A DNA stretch of 64,000 nucleotides from positions 372,001-436,000 of the forward strand of contig CAWBAO010000003.1 in NCBI GenBank assembly GCA_963786945.1, given 5' to 3'. Numbering within the stretch: position 1 is the first letter of the stretch; the number at the start of each line of letters is the position of its first letter. Below are positions 28,800-41,159 of the stretch, piece after piece. The position numbers and the translations under genes are program-made. This DNA comes from JADKCZ01 sp963786945. GTDB taxonomy: Bacteria > Myxococcota > Myxococcia > Myxococcales > Anaeromyxobacteraceae. The notes beneath the pieces are model-generated. The model ran no database searches, was not told the DNA's origin, and saw nothing but the letters and a program-made list of their open reading frames with translations.

Positions 28800-31340
28800 A
28801 TGACCACGCCGCCCACCGCCCCCCTCGCCGCGCTCCTCCCGCCGCCCGGCGAGCGGCTGGCCGCCGACGCCATCCTCGACCGCTTCATGGGCTGGGTGAG
28901 CGCCACCGGCCTGACGCTCTACCCGCACCAGGAGGAGGCGCTGCTGCAGCTGCTCGACGGGCGCCACGTGGTGCTGGCCACGCCCACCGGCTCGGGCAAG
29001 TCGCTGGTGGCCACCTTCCTCCACTTCAAGGCCCTCGCCGAGGGGCGGCGCAGCTTCTACACCTGCCCCATCAAGGCGCTGGTGAACGAGAAGTTCTTCG
29101 ACCTGTGCCGGCTCTTCGGCCCGGAGCGGGTCGGCATGATGACCGGCGACGGCGCCGTCAACCGCGACGCCCCCCTGCTCTGCTGCACCGCCGAGATCCT
29201 CATGAACGTGGCGGTGCGCGAGAAGGCCCTGCGCGACGACGCCGTGGTCATGGACGAGTTCCACTACTACGGCGACCGGGATCGCGGGGTGGCCTGGCAG
29301 GTGCCGCTGCTGGCGCTGGAGCGGGCCACCTTCCTGCTCATGTCGGCCACGCTGGGCGACACCACCGCCATCGAGGCTTCCCTGAAGGAGGTGACCGGGC
29401 GCGAGGTGGCGGCGGTGCGCTCGGCCGAGCGGCCGGTGCCGCTGGAGTTCTCCTGGCGGGAGACGCCGCTCCACGAGACGCTCGAGGAGCTGGTCAAGCT
29501 CAACCGCGCCCCGGTCTACCTCGTCAACTTCACGCAGCGGGCCGCCGCCGAGCAGGCCCAGAACCTGATGAGCGCCACCTTCTCGTCGCGGGAGGAGAAG
29601 GAGGCGGTGCGGGTGGCGCTGGAGGGCTTCCGCTTCGACTCGCCCTACGGCAAGGAGCTGCAGCGCTTCCTGCGCCACGGCATCGGGCTGCACCACGCCG
29701 GCCTCCTGCCCAAGTACCGGCTGCTCACCGAGAAGCTGGCGCAGCAGGGGCTGCTCAAGGTGGTGTCCGGGACCGACACCCTGGGGATGGGCGTCAACAT
29801 CCCCATCCGCACCGTGGTCTTCACCCAGCTCTGCAAGTTCGACGGCGAGAAGACGGTGGTGCTCCCGGCCCGGGACTTCCACCAGATCGCGGGCCGGGCC
29901 GGGCGCAAGGGGTTCGACGACCGGGGCTACGTGGTGGCGCAGGCCCCCGAGCACGTGGTCGAGAACAAGCGGCTGGCCGAGAAGGAGAAGGCCGGCAAGA
30001 AGGTGGTCAAGAAGCAGCCGCCCACCAAGGGCTACGTCCACTTCGACCGGCAGACCTTCGAGCGGCTCCAGCAGAAGGAGCCCGAGCCGCTGCAGAGCCG
30101 CTTCGAGCCCTCCTTCACGCTGCTGGTCAACCTGCTGCAGAGCGAGACCGCCGAGCGCGGCGGCGGGTACGGCCGGCTGGTGCGGCTCATCGCCCGCTCC
30201 CACGGCACCGACGTGCTCAAGCACCGCCACCGGGTGGCGGCGGCGCAGCGGCTGCGGACGCTGCGGGCGGCCGGCCTGGTGCTGCTGGCCCGCATCGACG
30301 GCTACCGGGGCGCCTTCCTGCGCCCCGCCGAGGGGCTGCAGAAGGACTTCTCGCTCTTCCACACCCTGGCCCTCTACCTGCTCGACACCCTGCCCAGGAT
30401 CCCGCGGGACTCGGAGACCTACGCGCTCGACGTGCTCTCCATGGTGGAGTCGATCCAGGAGGACCCCGACCAGATCCTCTGGAAGCAGCTGGACCGCGCC
30501 CGCGGCGAGGCGGTGGCGCGGATGAAGGCCGAGGGCGTCGAGTACGACGAGCGGATGAAGGAGCTGGAGAACGTGGAGTACCCCAAGCCCAACCGCGACT
30601 TCGTCTACGCCACCTTCAACGAGTTCGCCGCCAGGCACCCGTGGGTGGGGACCGAGAACATCCGGCCCAAGTCGGTGGCGCGGGAGATGGTGGAGCGGTT
30701 CATGACCTTCGGCGAGTACGTGCGCGAGTACGAGCTGCCGCGCTCGGAGGGGCTGCTGCTCCGCTACCTGACCGAGAGCTACAAGACGCTGGTGCAGACG
30801 GTGCCGGCCGGCTACCGCGACGAGACGGTGGAGGACGTCATCGCCTTCCTGCGCACCACGGTGCGAGGCGTCGACTCCTCCCTGCTGGACGAGTGGGAGC
30901 GGCTGCGCGACCCCACCTGGCAGGCGGCGCCGCTGGAGGCGCTGGTCCGGCCGGTGGCCCCGCCGCCGATCTGGGCCGACGCCCGGGCCTTCGCGGCCCG
31001 CCTGCGGACCGAGCTGCACCGGCTGGTGGCGGCGCTGGCGCGCCGGGACTGGGGCGCGGCGGGGGAGGCCCTGGCCGACCCGGCCGACTGGCCGCCGGCC
31101 CGGCTGGAGGCCGAGCTGGCCCCCTACTTCGCCGAGCACCCCCGCATCGACCAGACCCCGGCGGCGCGCAAGCCCCACCACACCTTCATCAAGGAGCTGG
31201 AGCCGCGCCGCTGGGAGGCGGTGCAGCGGCTGGTGGACGAGGCCGGCGAGGTGGACTGGATGGTCCAGTGCCAGGTCGACCTCAGCGGGCCCTTCGATCC
31301 GGACCGGCCGCTGCTCACGCTGCTGCGCGTCGGGACCTGA
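28800..31340 (+). CDS. Ski2/Mtr4-like DExH helicase with DUF3516-type C-terminus
   Basis: An 846-residue superfamily 2 helicase. Motifs in order: Q-like YPHQEEALLQLL, Walker A TPTGSGKS (about 62-69), motif Ia CPIKALVNEK, DEFH (motif II, in MDEFHYYGDRDRG), SATLGD (motif III), LHHAGLLPKYR, GTDTLGMGVNIP (motif V) and HQIAGRAGRKG (motif VI). The C-terminal 400 residues match the DUF3516 region I associate with bacterial Ski2-like helicases. Family members act on RNA, but this subgroup is little studied, so RNA quality control is only inferred. It is a stand-alone gene; a TAGGTT hexamer lies 12 bases before the ATG and there is no good Shine-Dalgarno. Confidence 0.92.
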   Translation: MTTPPTAPLAALLPPPGERLAADAILDRFMGWVSATGLTLYPHQEEALLQLLDGRHVVLATPTGSGKSLVATFLHFKALAEGRRSFYTCPIKALVNEKFFDLCRLFGPERVGMMTGDGAVNRDAPLLCCTAEILMNVAVREKALRDDAVVMDEFHYYGDRDRGVAWQVPLLALERATFLLMSATLGDTTAIEASLKEVTGREVAAVRSAERPVPLEFSWRETPLHETLEELVKLNRAPVYLVNFTQRAAAEQAQNLMSATFSSREEKEAVRVALEGFRFDSPYGKELQRFLRHGIGLHHAGLLPKYRLLTEKLAQQGLLKVVSGTDTLGMGVNIPIRTVVFTQLCKFDGEKTVVLPARDFHQIAGRAGRKGFDDRGYVVAQAPEHVVENKRLAEKEKAGKKVVKKQPPTKGYVHFDRQTFERLQQKEPEPLQSRFEPSFTLLVNLLQSETAERGGGYGRLVRLIARSHGTDVLKHRHRVAAAQRLRTLRAAGLVLLARIDGYRGAFLRPAEGLQKDFSLFHTLALYLLDTLPRIPRDSETYALDVLSMVESIQEDPDQILWKQLDRARGEAVARMKAEGVEYDERMKELENVEYPKPNRDFVYATFNEFAARHPWVGTENIRPKSVAREMVERFMTFGEYVREYELPRSEGLLLRYLTESYKTLVQTVPAGYRDETVEDVIAFLRTTVRGVDSSLLDEWERLRDPTWQAAPLEALVRPVAPPPIWADARAFAARLRTELHRLVAALARRDWGAAGEALADPADWPPARLEAELAPYFAEHPRIDQTPAARKPHHTFIKELEPRRWEAVQRLVDEAGEVDWMVQCQVDLSGPFDPDRPLLTLLRVGT

Positions 31341-31368
31341 GCACGGCCCAGAGCCGGTCCGCTCCCGC

Positions 31369-32073
31369 TCAAGGGCGGAAGGCCTGCTCGGGGAGCCGGC
31401 CCAGCAGCTCGACCGAGGTGAGGACGGTCTCGCCGGTGGTGACGCCGTTGGCCCAGTTCCCCTCGCGAAAGGCGAAGAGCAGGCCGCCCACGGTCCGGAA
31501 GTCGTCGTAGGTGGTGACGAACTCGAGGGCCGGCCCGACCGAGGACGCCCCGCGCGACCGGAGGATCCGCCCGGTGGCGGGATCGAGGTCGGCCTCCACC
31601 ACCAGCCCGGGCGCCACCTCCAGCGCCAGCGCCCGCAGCCGCTTCCCCCCCAGCTCCACCACCCCGCGGTCCTCGACCCTGGCCAGCCCCTCCTTGAGCC
31701 GGAGCGGCAGGTCGAAGCGGGCCGCCTGCAGCACCATGGCCGCCAGCGGCGGTCCCCCGACCGGCTCACCGCCGCGCCAGCCCACCTGGCCGTCCACCAC
31801 GCGGACCTCCGGCTCGCCGCTCCAGCCGATCTCGACGCGCAGCTTCCCTCCCCGCGCCGCCAGCCGCTTCAGCGAGGCGGCCTGGCCGGGATGGAGCAGC
31901 GAGGTGACCGTGCCGGCCTGCCGGACCGCCACCACCCCGGAGAGCGCCGCGGCGCCCCCGTAGGCGGCCACGCAGCGGTCCACCAGCGCGGTCACCTCCG
32001 GCGGCGGGGCGGCGGCGGCCTGGCCGGCGAGGGCGAGCACGGCGGCGAGCGGCAGGACGTGGACGCCAGGCAT
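31369..32073 (-). CDS. Exported LolA-like or unknown periplasmic protein
   Basis: A 234-residue protein with a clear signal peptide (LPLAAVLALAGQAAAA). The start is ATG at 32073, preceded by GAGGAG; the longer in-frame version adds only Arg/Ala-rich sequence. The mature protein is a chain of beta-strands beginning VDRCVAAYGGAAALSGVVAVRQ and including LAARGGKLRVEIGWSGEPEVRVV, VVEADLDPATGRILRS and FVTTYDDFRTVGGLLFAFRE. This pattern resembles the LolA/LolB/RseB convex beta-sheet fold seen in many Myxococcota exported proteins. No catalytic motif is visible. It is transcribed convergently towards the helicase gene. Function unproven. Confidence 0.7.
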   Translation of the reverse strand: MPGVHVLPLAAVLALAGQAAAAPPPEVTALVDRCVAAYGGAAALSGVVAVRQAGTVTSLLHPGQAASLKRLAARGGKLRVEIGWSGEPEVRVVDGQVGWRGGEPVGGPPLAAMVLQAARFDLPLRLKEGLARVEDRGVVELGGKRLRALALEVAPGLVVEADLDPATGRILRSRGASSVGPALEFVTTYDDFRTVGGLLFAFREGNWANGVTTGETVLTSVELLGRLPEQAFRP

Positions 32074-32150
32074 GTGGCTCCTCCTCGGTGCCCTCACGCT
32101 AGCACGAGGCGCCGGCCCCGCCGCGCTTCGGGCGCCCGGGCCCGCCGCCG

Positions 32151-32182
32151 TTGACATCGGGCCGGCGAGGGCCGATACCTGC
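32151..32182 (+). promoter_or_regulatory. Promoter with consensus -35
   Basis: A perfect -35 hexamer TTGACA (32151-32156) is followed 17 bp later by GATACC (32174-32179); TACCTG (32177-32182) overlaps it. The ATG of the small downstream gene is at 32190 and no Shine-Dalgarno is visible, so the transcript would have almost no leader. Confidence 0.5.
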
Positions 32183-32189
32183 GCCTCCC

Positions 32190-32552
32190 ATGCCCTCCGC
32201 ACTCCCCACCACCGACGCCACGCGTCGCTGGCCGCGCGGCCAGAAGTTCACGCTCTCCGCCGCCGGCGAGGCCGCCGATCGGCTCCACCGCGACGCCGTC
32301 AACGGCGCCCGCGGCAGCGGCCGCGCCACGCTCGACGCGGCGCTGGCGGCCTGGGCGGCCCCGCTCGGCGTGCAGCCCGGCGACGGGCTGCTGCTGACCG
32401 AGCTGCGTGGCCAGCGCCGGGGGCTCAACGACCTGGTGCAGGCCATGGAGACCAGTGGCATCGAGCCGGCCGAGGTGAAGTCCTCGATCGACCGCCTGGT
32501 CAAGGCCGGGCTGGCCGAGCCGGTGACGGTCGCCTCGCCGTCCCCGGCCTGA
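32190..32552 (+). CDS. Small protein of unknown function
   Basis: A 120-residue soluble protein, not recognised. It starts MPSALPTTDATRRWPRGQKF; an in-frame ATG at 32151 overlaps the -35 hexamer and is therefore unlikely to be used. The middle (residues 20-50) is helical and Ala-rich. The C-terminal half (LLLTELRGQRRGLNDLVQAM, VKSSIDRLVKAGLAEPV) looks like a winged-helix or dimeric helical fold, reminiscent of small DNA-binding regulators, but without a clear recognition helix. It lies between divergent and convergent single genes and has its own promoter with a consensus -35. Confidence 0.6.
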   Translation: MPSALPTTDATRRWPRGQKFTLSAAGEAADRLHRDAVNGARGSGRATLDAALAAWAAPLGVQPGDGLLLTELRGQRRGLNDLVQAMETSGIEPAEVKSSIDRLVKAGLAEPVTVASPSPA

Positions 32553-32567
32553 GCCGGCGCGGCCCGG

Positions 32568-32585
32568 GGGCCCGCTGGCGGGCCC
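32568..32585. terminator. Bidirectional hairpin terminator
   Basis: GGGCCCGC and its complement GCGGGCCC are separated by two bases in the gap between convergent genes ending at 32552 and 32624. An 8-bp perfect repeat of pure GC; no T-run. Confidence 0.5.
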
Positions 32586-32623
32586 TGAGCGGCAGCGGAG
32601 GCCCGGTCCGGCGGGAGGCGCCG

Positions 32624-33000
32624 TCAGTCCAGCCTGGTCCGGGCGGCCCGGGTGGCCGCCCGGTGCTTCTTCTCGGCGATGCGCCGCTCCTGCGAGCCGC
32701 GCGTCGGCCGGGTGGGGCGCCGCCGCTTCGGCTCCACGCCCAGCGCCGCCAGCCGCTCCCGCAGCCGCTCCAGCGCCTCGCCCCGGTTCTGCGCCTGGCT
32801 GCGCCGCTCGGTGGCGGTGACCAGCACGCCGGTGGGCCGGTGGAGCAGCCGCACCCCGCTCTCGGTCTTGTTGCGGTGCTGCCCCCCGGGCCCGCTCGCG
32901 ATGAAGAAGGTCTCCTCGCACTCCGCCCGCAGCGCCGCCTCGGGCAGCCGCACCGCCCGCCGCGCCTCGGCCCGCAGGGCCGCCGGGACCGGCGCGCCGC

Positions 33001-33004
<4 letters not shown>
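32624..33004 (-). CDS. ArfB-like GGQ-domain ribosome rescue / release-factor-like protein
   Basis: A 126-residue class-I release factor domain without codon-recognition domains. The peptidyl-tRNA hydrolysis motif is seen in SGPGGQHRNKTESGVRL (GGQ about residue 38-40). The C-terminal 45 residues are strongly basic (EPKRRRPTRPTRG, AEKKHRAATRAARTR), as in ArfB/YaeJ, where the tail enters the empty mRNA channel of stalled ribosomes. Length (126) is slightly below E. coli ArfB (140). GTG start overlaps the stop of the ABC ATPase gene (GTGA), so it is the last gene of the efflux operon. Alternative: a PrfH-like factor; the short length favours ArfB. Confidence 0.82.
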
Positions 33005-33697
<693 letters not shown>

Positions 33698-33705
<8 letters not shown>

Positions 33706-34915
33706 CGCGGATCACCTGGGCCGGGTCGAGCCGCGCCGCGTGGCGGGCCGGGTACCAGGCCGAGAGCAGCCCGGTGACCAGCGCCACGGCCGAGGCGGCG
33801 ACGAAGAGGCCGGGGGTGAGGGCGATGGGGAAGAGCGACTCGCCGTAGGGGTTCTTCACCGCGTGGGCGAAGAAGGTGGCCAGCCCGGCGCCGATGGCGC
33901 CGCCCAGCAGCGAGCCCACCAGGCCCACGATGGCCCCCTCGATGAGGAAGATGCGCAGCACCGTACCGGTGCTGGTCCCGGTGGCCTTGAGGATGCCGAT
34001 CTCGCGGCTCTTCTGGATCACCGAGACGCCCAGCACCGAGGCGATGCCGAGCGCCACCGCGATCACCACGAACGCCTGGATCATCACCGAGGAGGAGCTC
34101 TGCGCCTGGAGGCCGGTGAGCAGCTGCTGGTTGAGCTTCATCCAGCTGTCGGCGGTGAGGCCGGTGGTGGCGGCCAGCTCCTGGGCCAGGCGCTCGGCCT
34201 GGAAGACCTCGTCCACCTTCACCTCGATGGTGGTGATGCCCCCGGCCAGGTCGAGCAGGGTCTGGGCCTGCCGGAGCGAGACCAGCACCCAGCGCTGGTT
34301 GACGTCCTTGTTGCCGACGTCGAAGAGTCCGCTGACGGTGAAGACGTCACCCCGCCCCTGCGGCGTGGTGATGCGGATCTTGTCGCCCACCTCGACGCCG
34401 AGGTCGTGGGCCAGCACCGTGCCGATGACCGCCTCGGTCCCCTCCACCCGGAAGCGGCCGGCCTGGATGCGCGGGACGATGCGGATCACCGAGTCGAAGG
34501 TCTGCGGATCGAGCCCGCGCAGGGCCACCGACCTGGAGAGCTCGCCGCGGGCTGCGAAGGCCGAGCCGGCCGCGGTCGGCGTGGCGGCCAGCACGCCGGG
34601 CGTTCCGCGGATCTCGCCGAGCAGCGCCTGCCACTGCTCGATCGACTTCTCGCGCTCCGGCGTCTTCTCCACCCGGGCCACCACCGCCTCGCCGCCCGGC
34701 GGCGCGACCACCCGGGCCACCCGGTCGGGCCGCTTCAGGAAGACGTGGGCCTGGGAGGAGAGCGTCTGGTCGATGAGCGTGGCCTGCAGCCCGCCGATGA
34801 GGGCCGAGAGGAAGATGATCACCGCCACGCCGACGGTGGTGCCGCCCAGGATCAGCGCGGTCTGCGCCCTGCCCTCCCGCAGGAAGCGGAGCGCGACGAA
34901 CAGCTCAAAGGGCAT
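33698..34915 (-). CDS. MacB/LolCE-type ABC permease (FtsX fold)
   Basis: A 405-residue inner-membrane permease with the type VII ABC layout: one N-terminal transmembrane helix (LGGTTVGVAVIIFLSALIGG, about 20-42), a periplasmic MacB_PCD domain of about 220 residues (with GVEAVIGTVLAHDLGVEVGD-like turns), then three C-terminal helices (IQAFVVIAVALGIASVLG, EGAIVGLVGSLLGGAIGAG, GLFVAASAVALVTGLLSAWY). The C-terminus YPARHAARLDPAQVIR is typical of LolC/MacB proteins. It overlaps both operon neighbours (11 bp with the adaptor, 8 bp with the ATPase). Partner of the ATPase; substrate not predictable. Confidence 0.92.
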
Positions 34916-36164
34916 GGTCGGTCCCCGGGGCCGGCAGCCGCCGGGCCCGCACCCGCTCCCCCGGCGCCACGAAACCCGCCCCCGGCGCGACCACCGCGTC
35001 GCCCGCCGCGAGCCCGGCGGTGATCTCCACCAGCCCGTCGCCGCGCAGGCCCAGCGTCACCGGGCGCCGCTGGGCGCGCCCGCCCACGATGGCCAGGACC
35101 CATGGCTCGCCGGTCGGGTCGCGGATGACCTCGGCCGGGATCACCAGCGCCGCGGCCTTGCGCCCCACGTCGACGTTGATGGAGACGGTCATGTCGGCGC
35201 GCAGCACCGGCGGCGGCGACGGGATGGCCAGCCGCACCTCCACGGTGCCGCGGGCGGCGTCCACGGCCGGGGCGATGAACGCCACCGTGGCGTCGAAGAC
35301 CTGCCCGGTGAAGGCGTCGGCGCTGGCCTGGGCCGGCTGTCCGACCCGCAGCAGCGCCAGGTTCTTCTCGTCCACCGGCGCGGTCAGCTCCAGGGCCCCG
35401 TCGGCGGTCATGGCCAGCACCTCCTTGCCGGGCTGCACCACGTCGCCCGGCTCCACCTGGCGCGCCACCACCAGGCCCGGTGCCGGCGCGCGGATCTCGG
35501 TCTCGGCCAGCCGGGAGGCGGCCACCGCCCGGGCCGCCTCCGCCTGCGACAGGGCCGCGACCGCCAGCCGCTCGTCGGCGCCGCCCGCCGAGGCCGCCTG
35601 GGCCGCGGCGGCCTCTCGCTGGCTGCGCGCCACCGCCAGCGACCGCTCGGCGTCCTCGGCCGCCTGCCGCGGCACGCTGCCCGCCTCGCCCAGCTGCCGG
35701 GCCCGGGCCAGGTCCTGCTCCGCCTGGGCCACCCTCACCTCGGCCTGGTGGAGCGCCTCGGCCGCCTCCCGGCCGGCCACGCCGCGCACCTGCTCCAGCC
35801 GGGCGGCCGCCTCGGCCACCCGCCCCTGCGCCTGGCGGAGCGCCGCCGCCTGCTCGACATCGTCCACCTTGACGAGGAGCTGCCCGCCCGTGACCCGATC
35901 GCCCTCGCGCACCAGCACGGCGCGGACCCGGCCCAGCGCCAGGCTGGCCAGGGAGACGCGCGCCAGCGGGCGGACGCGGCCGGTCGCCACCACCCGCTGC
36001 ACCAGCGGTCGCGACTCCACCAGGTGGGCCGGCACCTCGCGGCCCCGCAGCGCCCGGACCAGCAGCAGCGCGGCGATCAGGGCGAATGCCGCGAGGACGA
36101 TGCGGCGGGTGCGGGTGGCGACGAGGGCGCGACCGGCGCGCCCGGCGGACTCCGGGATGGTCAT
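34905..36164 (-). CDS. Periplasmic adaptor (HlyD/MacA-type membrane fusion protein)
   Basis: A 419-residue adaptor, first gene of the efflux operon. One N-terminal transmembrane anchor (IVLAAFALIAALLLVRALRG, about 22-41) is followed by a biotinyl-lipoyl-like half motif, a long Ala/Glu/Gln/Arg-rich alpha-helical hairpin (about 95-215) and the second lipoyl half with IRAPAPGLVVARQVEPGDVV. Beta-barrel and membrane-proximal domains follow (VNVDVGRKAAALVIPAEVI, VTLGLRGDGLVEITAGLAAGD). MacA-like proteins link a MacB permease to a TolC-type channel; no TolC gene is nearby. ATG at 36164 is divergent from the methyltransferase gene. Confidence 0.92.
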   Translation of the reverse strand: MTIPESAGRAGRALVATRTRRIVLAAFALIAALLLVRALRGREVPAHLVESRPLVQRVVATGRVRPLARVSLASLALGRVRAVLVREGDRVTGGQLLVKVDDVEQAAALRQAQGRVAEAAARLEQVRGVAGREAAEALHQAEVRVAQAEQDLARARQLGEAGSVPRQAAEDAERSLAVARSQREAAAAQAASAGGADERLAVAALSQAEAARAVAASRLAETEIRAPAPGLVVARQVEPGDVVQPGKEVLAMTADGALELTAPVDEKNLALLRVGQPAQASADAFTGQVFDATVAFIAPAVDAARGTVEVRLAIPSPPPVLRADMTVSINVDVGRKAAALVIPAEVIRDPTGEPWVLAIVGGRAQRRPVTLGLRGDGLVEITAGLAAGDAVVAPGAGFVAPGERVRARRLPAPGTDHAL

Positions 36165-36237
36165 GCGGGGGGAAGGTTACCCCGGGAATACCGGTCGTGC
36201 CCGGGTTCCTGCGCCGCCAGGCCGGCGGCGCCGGTGG

Positions 36238-36243
36238 TAGCGT
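36238..36243 (+). promoter_or_regulatory. Candidate -10 for a leaderless methyltransferase transcript
   Basis: TAGCGT ends six bases before the GTG start at 36250, and there is no Shine-Dalgarno. No good -35 is visible. Proposed only because the spacing repeats at other starts in this window. Confidence 0.3.
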
Positions 36244-36249
36244 GGCACG

Positions 36250-36995
36250 GTGTCGCGCCACGGGATCCCGGTCGACGAGGATGGCCGCTGGGTCTTCAAC
36301 CGGCTGGCCGGTGACTACGCGGCGCGGCCGGGCTACCCCCCGGGCTGGTGGAGCGGCTGGCGGCGCTGGCCGGCGGCGCTGGCGCGAGCGTCGCCGACCT
36401 CGGCGCCGGGACCGGGCTGCTCTCGAGGCCGCTGGCCGCGGCCGGGCTCGCCGTCCACGCCGTCGAGCCGGCCCGGGCCATGCTGGCCGCGCTCGCGCCG
36501 CCGCCGCCGGGCGTGACCCCGGTCCACGCCGCGGCCGAGGCCACCGGGCTGCCGGCCGGGGCCTTCGACCTGGTGGTGCTGGCCGACGCCCTCCACTGGA
36601 CCGACGTGGCCCGCTGCGGTCGAGAGGCGGCGCGGCTGCTCCGGCCCGGCGGGGTGGTGGCGGTGGTCGAGGCCCGCCTCGCCGACACGCCGTTCATGTC
36701 GGCGCTGGCCGGCCTGCTGGCGGCGGCCAACCCGAGGGCACGCCGCGCGCCGCTGCCGCTCCAGCTCTTCTTCTCCCACCTCGGCCGTCCGGCCTGGGCC
36801 ACCGAGCGCCTCGAGCACGACGAGCCCCTCGACGGCCCGCGGCTCGACGCCGTGCTCCGATCGCTGTCGCTGGTGGGGCCGGCGCTCGGCCCGGCCGGGC
36901 TGGCGGCACTCCTCGAACGGGCGCGGGCCCTGGCGGAGGCCCACGGCGGCGCCACCTGGTCGCGCCAGCTGCTGCTCCACTGGGCCAGGCGCTGA
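36250..36995 (+). CDS. Class I SAM-dependent methyltransferase, one frameshift as sequenced
   Basis: About 248 residues after correction. The SAM-binding motif I is VADLGAGTGLLSRPLAAAG, motif II ends in AVEPARAML, and ADALHWTD plus EAARLLRPGGVVAVVEA form the later motifs, as in the Methyltransf_11 (UbiE/BioC-like) group. The first 30 residues (GRWVFNRLAGDYAARPGYPP) are in a different frame from the rest. The break is at the C6 run at 36336-36341: one missing C restores GYPPGLVERLAALAGG, a classic homopolymer error. The start is GTG. It is divergent from the efflux operon. Substrate unknown; small-molecule methylation is likely. Confidence 0.85.
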
Positions 36996-37014
36996 GGGCG
37001 CCCCGCCGCCGCGC

Positions 37015-38199
37015 TCACCCGCCGAGGCGCGGGTGCGCCTCCCGCCAGCGCGCCACCCCCTCGAGCCGGGACGGGAGCTCGGTCTCGAGGCGCCGCCGCA
37101 CCGCCGCGTCGAGCCGCGGGTCGGCCAGCGCGTGGCAGCTCCAGGTCTCGGCCGGCTCGAAGCCGCGCGCCAGCTTGTGGTCGCCGCCGGCGCCGCCCTC
37201 GAAGCGCTGGACGCCGCGGGCCAGGCACTGGTCGATGGAGTGGTAGAGGGCCACGTTGAAGTGGAGGAAGGGGTGGTGCTCGACCGCGCCCCAGTAGCGG
37301 CCGTAGAGCGCGGTGCGCGAGGCGAGGTTGAAGGCCATCCCCACCAGCCGCCCGTGGTGGCGCGCCTCCACCACCTCGACCGCATCGGCCATCCGGGCCA
37401 GCACCAGCTGGTAGAAGGCGTGGTTGACCCAGCGCATGCCCCACGCCATCTGGTCCGTGGAGCTCCGGTGCAGCTCGTAGCAGTCGTCCGCCCAGCCGCC
37501 GGGATCGCGCGCCAGCTCGTCGCCCCGCACCGTCCGGATGGAGATCCCCTGCTCGGCGGGCGCCCGCAGTTCCCGGCGGATGGCGTTGCGCCGCTTCGAC
37601 GGGAAGCGGGCCAGGAACTGGGCCATGGTGGCGTCGCCCTGGTTCCGCCAGTGGTACTGGAAATCGACGCGGCGGGACAGCCCGGCCGCCTGCAGCTCGA
37701 GCGCCTCCTCGGCGGTGGCGAAGAGCACGTGGAGCCCGCCCGCCCCCTCGGCGCGGACCAGGCCGCGGGCCGCCTCGACGAGGCGCGCCACGGCGGGGCC
37801 GCGCGGCTCGCCGGCCGCCACCAGGAGGCGCCGGCCGGTCACCGGCGTGGCCGGCACCCCCAGCACCAGCTTCGGGTAGTAGGGCACCCCGGCCCGCGCC
37901 GCCGCGCCCGCCCACTCCCAGTCGCGGCTGAAGTCGCCCTCCGACCCCTCCTTCAGGTAGGCCGGGGCCGCCGCCACCAGGCGCCCGTCGCGGCGCAGCA
38001 GGAGATGGCGCGGCGACCAGCCGGTGGCCGGCGTCACCGAGCCGCTCTCCTCCAGCGCCGAGAGGAAGGCGTGCCGGACGAAGGGGCTGGCCAGCTCGGG
38101 CTCATGGGCGAAGAGGGCGTCCCAGGCCGCGGCCGGCACCTGGGAGATGCCGGAGACGACGCTGATCTCGCCTTCGGCGGGCGCGCGGGGGCGATCCAT
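37015..38199 (-). CDS. GNAT/FemAB-like acyltransferase of the COG3146 group
   Basis: A 394-residue protein matching the COG3146 (DUF482) family throughout. Diagnostic segments are SPFVRHAFLSALEESGSV, PAYLKEGSEGDFSRDW, the core FPSKRRNAIRRELR, and near the C-terminus YWGAVEHHPFLHFNVALYHS, RGVQRFEGGAGGDHKLARGF. The fold is a tandem GNAT domain as in FemA-like peptidyl- or aminoacyl-transferases. Members have been annotated as peptidoglycan biosynthesis or recognition proteins, but substrates are not established. GGGGAGG precedes the ATG. It is divergent from the tyrosine catabolism operon and convergent with the methyltransferase. Confidence 0.85.
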   Translation of the reverse strand: MDRPRAPAEGEISVVSGISQVPAAAWDALFAHEPELASPFVRHAFLSALEESGSVTPATGWSPRHLLLRRDGRLVAAAPAYLKEGSEGDFSRDWEWAGAAARAGVPYYPKLVLGVPATPVTGRRLLVAAGEPRGPAVARLVEAARGLVRAEGAGGLHVLFATAEEALELQAAGLSRRVDFQYHWRNQGDATMAQFLARFPSKRRNAIRRELRAPAEQGISIRTVRGDELARDPGGWADDCYELHRSSTDQMAWGMRWVNHAFYQLVLARMADAVEVVEARHHGRLVGMAFNLASRTALYGRYWGAVEHHPFLHFNVALYHSIDQCLARGVQRFEGGAGGDHKLARGFEPAETWSCHALADPRLDAAVRRRLETELPSRLEGVARWREAHPRLGG

Positions 38200-38325
38200 G
38201 CCTCCCCTTCATAGCCGCACCGGGGGGCGCCCCGCCACGCGCCGCGCCGCGCCGCGTCGAGCCGGCCCGTCGGCGCCGCCACCTGGCCTGGCGTGCCCGG
38301 GGATCGGGCGTTAGGTGAGCACCAC

Positions 38326-39296
<971 letters not shown>

Positions 39297-39300
<4 letters not shown>

Positions 39301-39961
39301 CCCTCCGCCTCTACTCCTACTGGCGCTCCACCTCCTCGTGGCGGGTGCGCATCGCGCTGGCCCTGAAGGGGCTGGGGTACCAGTACGCGGCGGTCGACCT
39401 GCTCGGGGGCGAGCAGTGGTCCGAGGCCCACGGGGCGCGCAACCCCACCCACCAGGTGCCGGTGCTGGAGGTGGAGGCGGACGGCCAGCCGCTGCGCCGG
39501 CTGCTCCAGTCGATGGCCATCATCGAGTGGCTGGACGAGGTGCACCCGTCGCCGCCGCTCCTGCCGCCCACCGCCGACGGGCGCGCCCGGGTCCGGGCCC
39601 TGGCCGAGCTCGTCAACTCCGGGATCCAGCCGATGCAGAACGCCATCGTGCTGAAGCTCCTGCGGGAGAAGGTGCCGGGCTGGGATCGGTCCTGGGCGCA
39701 GGGCGCCATCGCCGGGGGCCTGGCCGCGCTGGAGCTGGCCGTGGGCGACGGCGGGGCGGGCCGCTTCTGCCATGGGGACGCGCCCGGCCTGGCCGACTGC
39801 TACCTCGTGCCCCAGCTCTACAGCGCCCGCCGCTTCGGCGTGGACCTGGCGGGCCTCCCCCGCCTCCTCCGCATCGAGGCCGCCTGCACGCCCCTCCCGG
39901 CCTTCCAGGCCGCCCATCCCGACCGCCAGCCGGACGCCCCGGCCCCGGCCACGAGGTCGAC

Positions 39962-39965
<4 letters not shown>
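39297..39965 (+). CDS. maiA: Maleylacetoacetate isomerase (zeta-class GST)
   Basis: A 222-residue zeta-class glutathione transferase that isomerises maleylacetoacetate to fumarylacetoacetate. The active-site loop STSSWRVRIALALKG is the zeta-class SSCSWRVR motif with one substitution. NPTHQVPVLEVE and QSMAIIEWLDEVHP complete the thioredoxin fold, and the helical domain includes NSGIQPMQN and DAPGLADCYLVPQLYSARRF. GTG start overlaps the FAH stop and its own stop overlaps the hpd GTG start, so the operon is translationally coupled. Glutathione is needed by the family. Confidence 0.94.
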
Positions 39966-41137
<1,172 letters not shown>

Positions 41138-41159
41138 CCCGCGGCGGGAGAGGGCCACC

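Noticed and set aside
28692..31769. Minus-strand open frame over the helicase gene
   Set aside because: The plus strand carries all helicase motifs in order; the antisense frame shows no domain.
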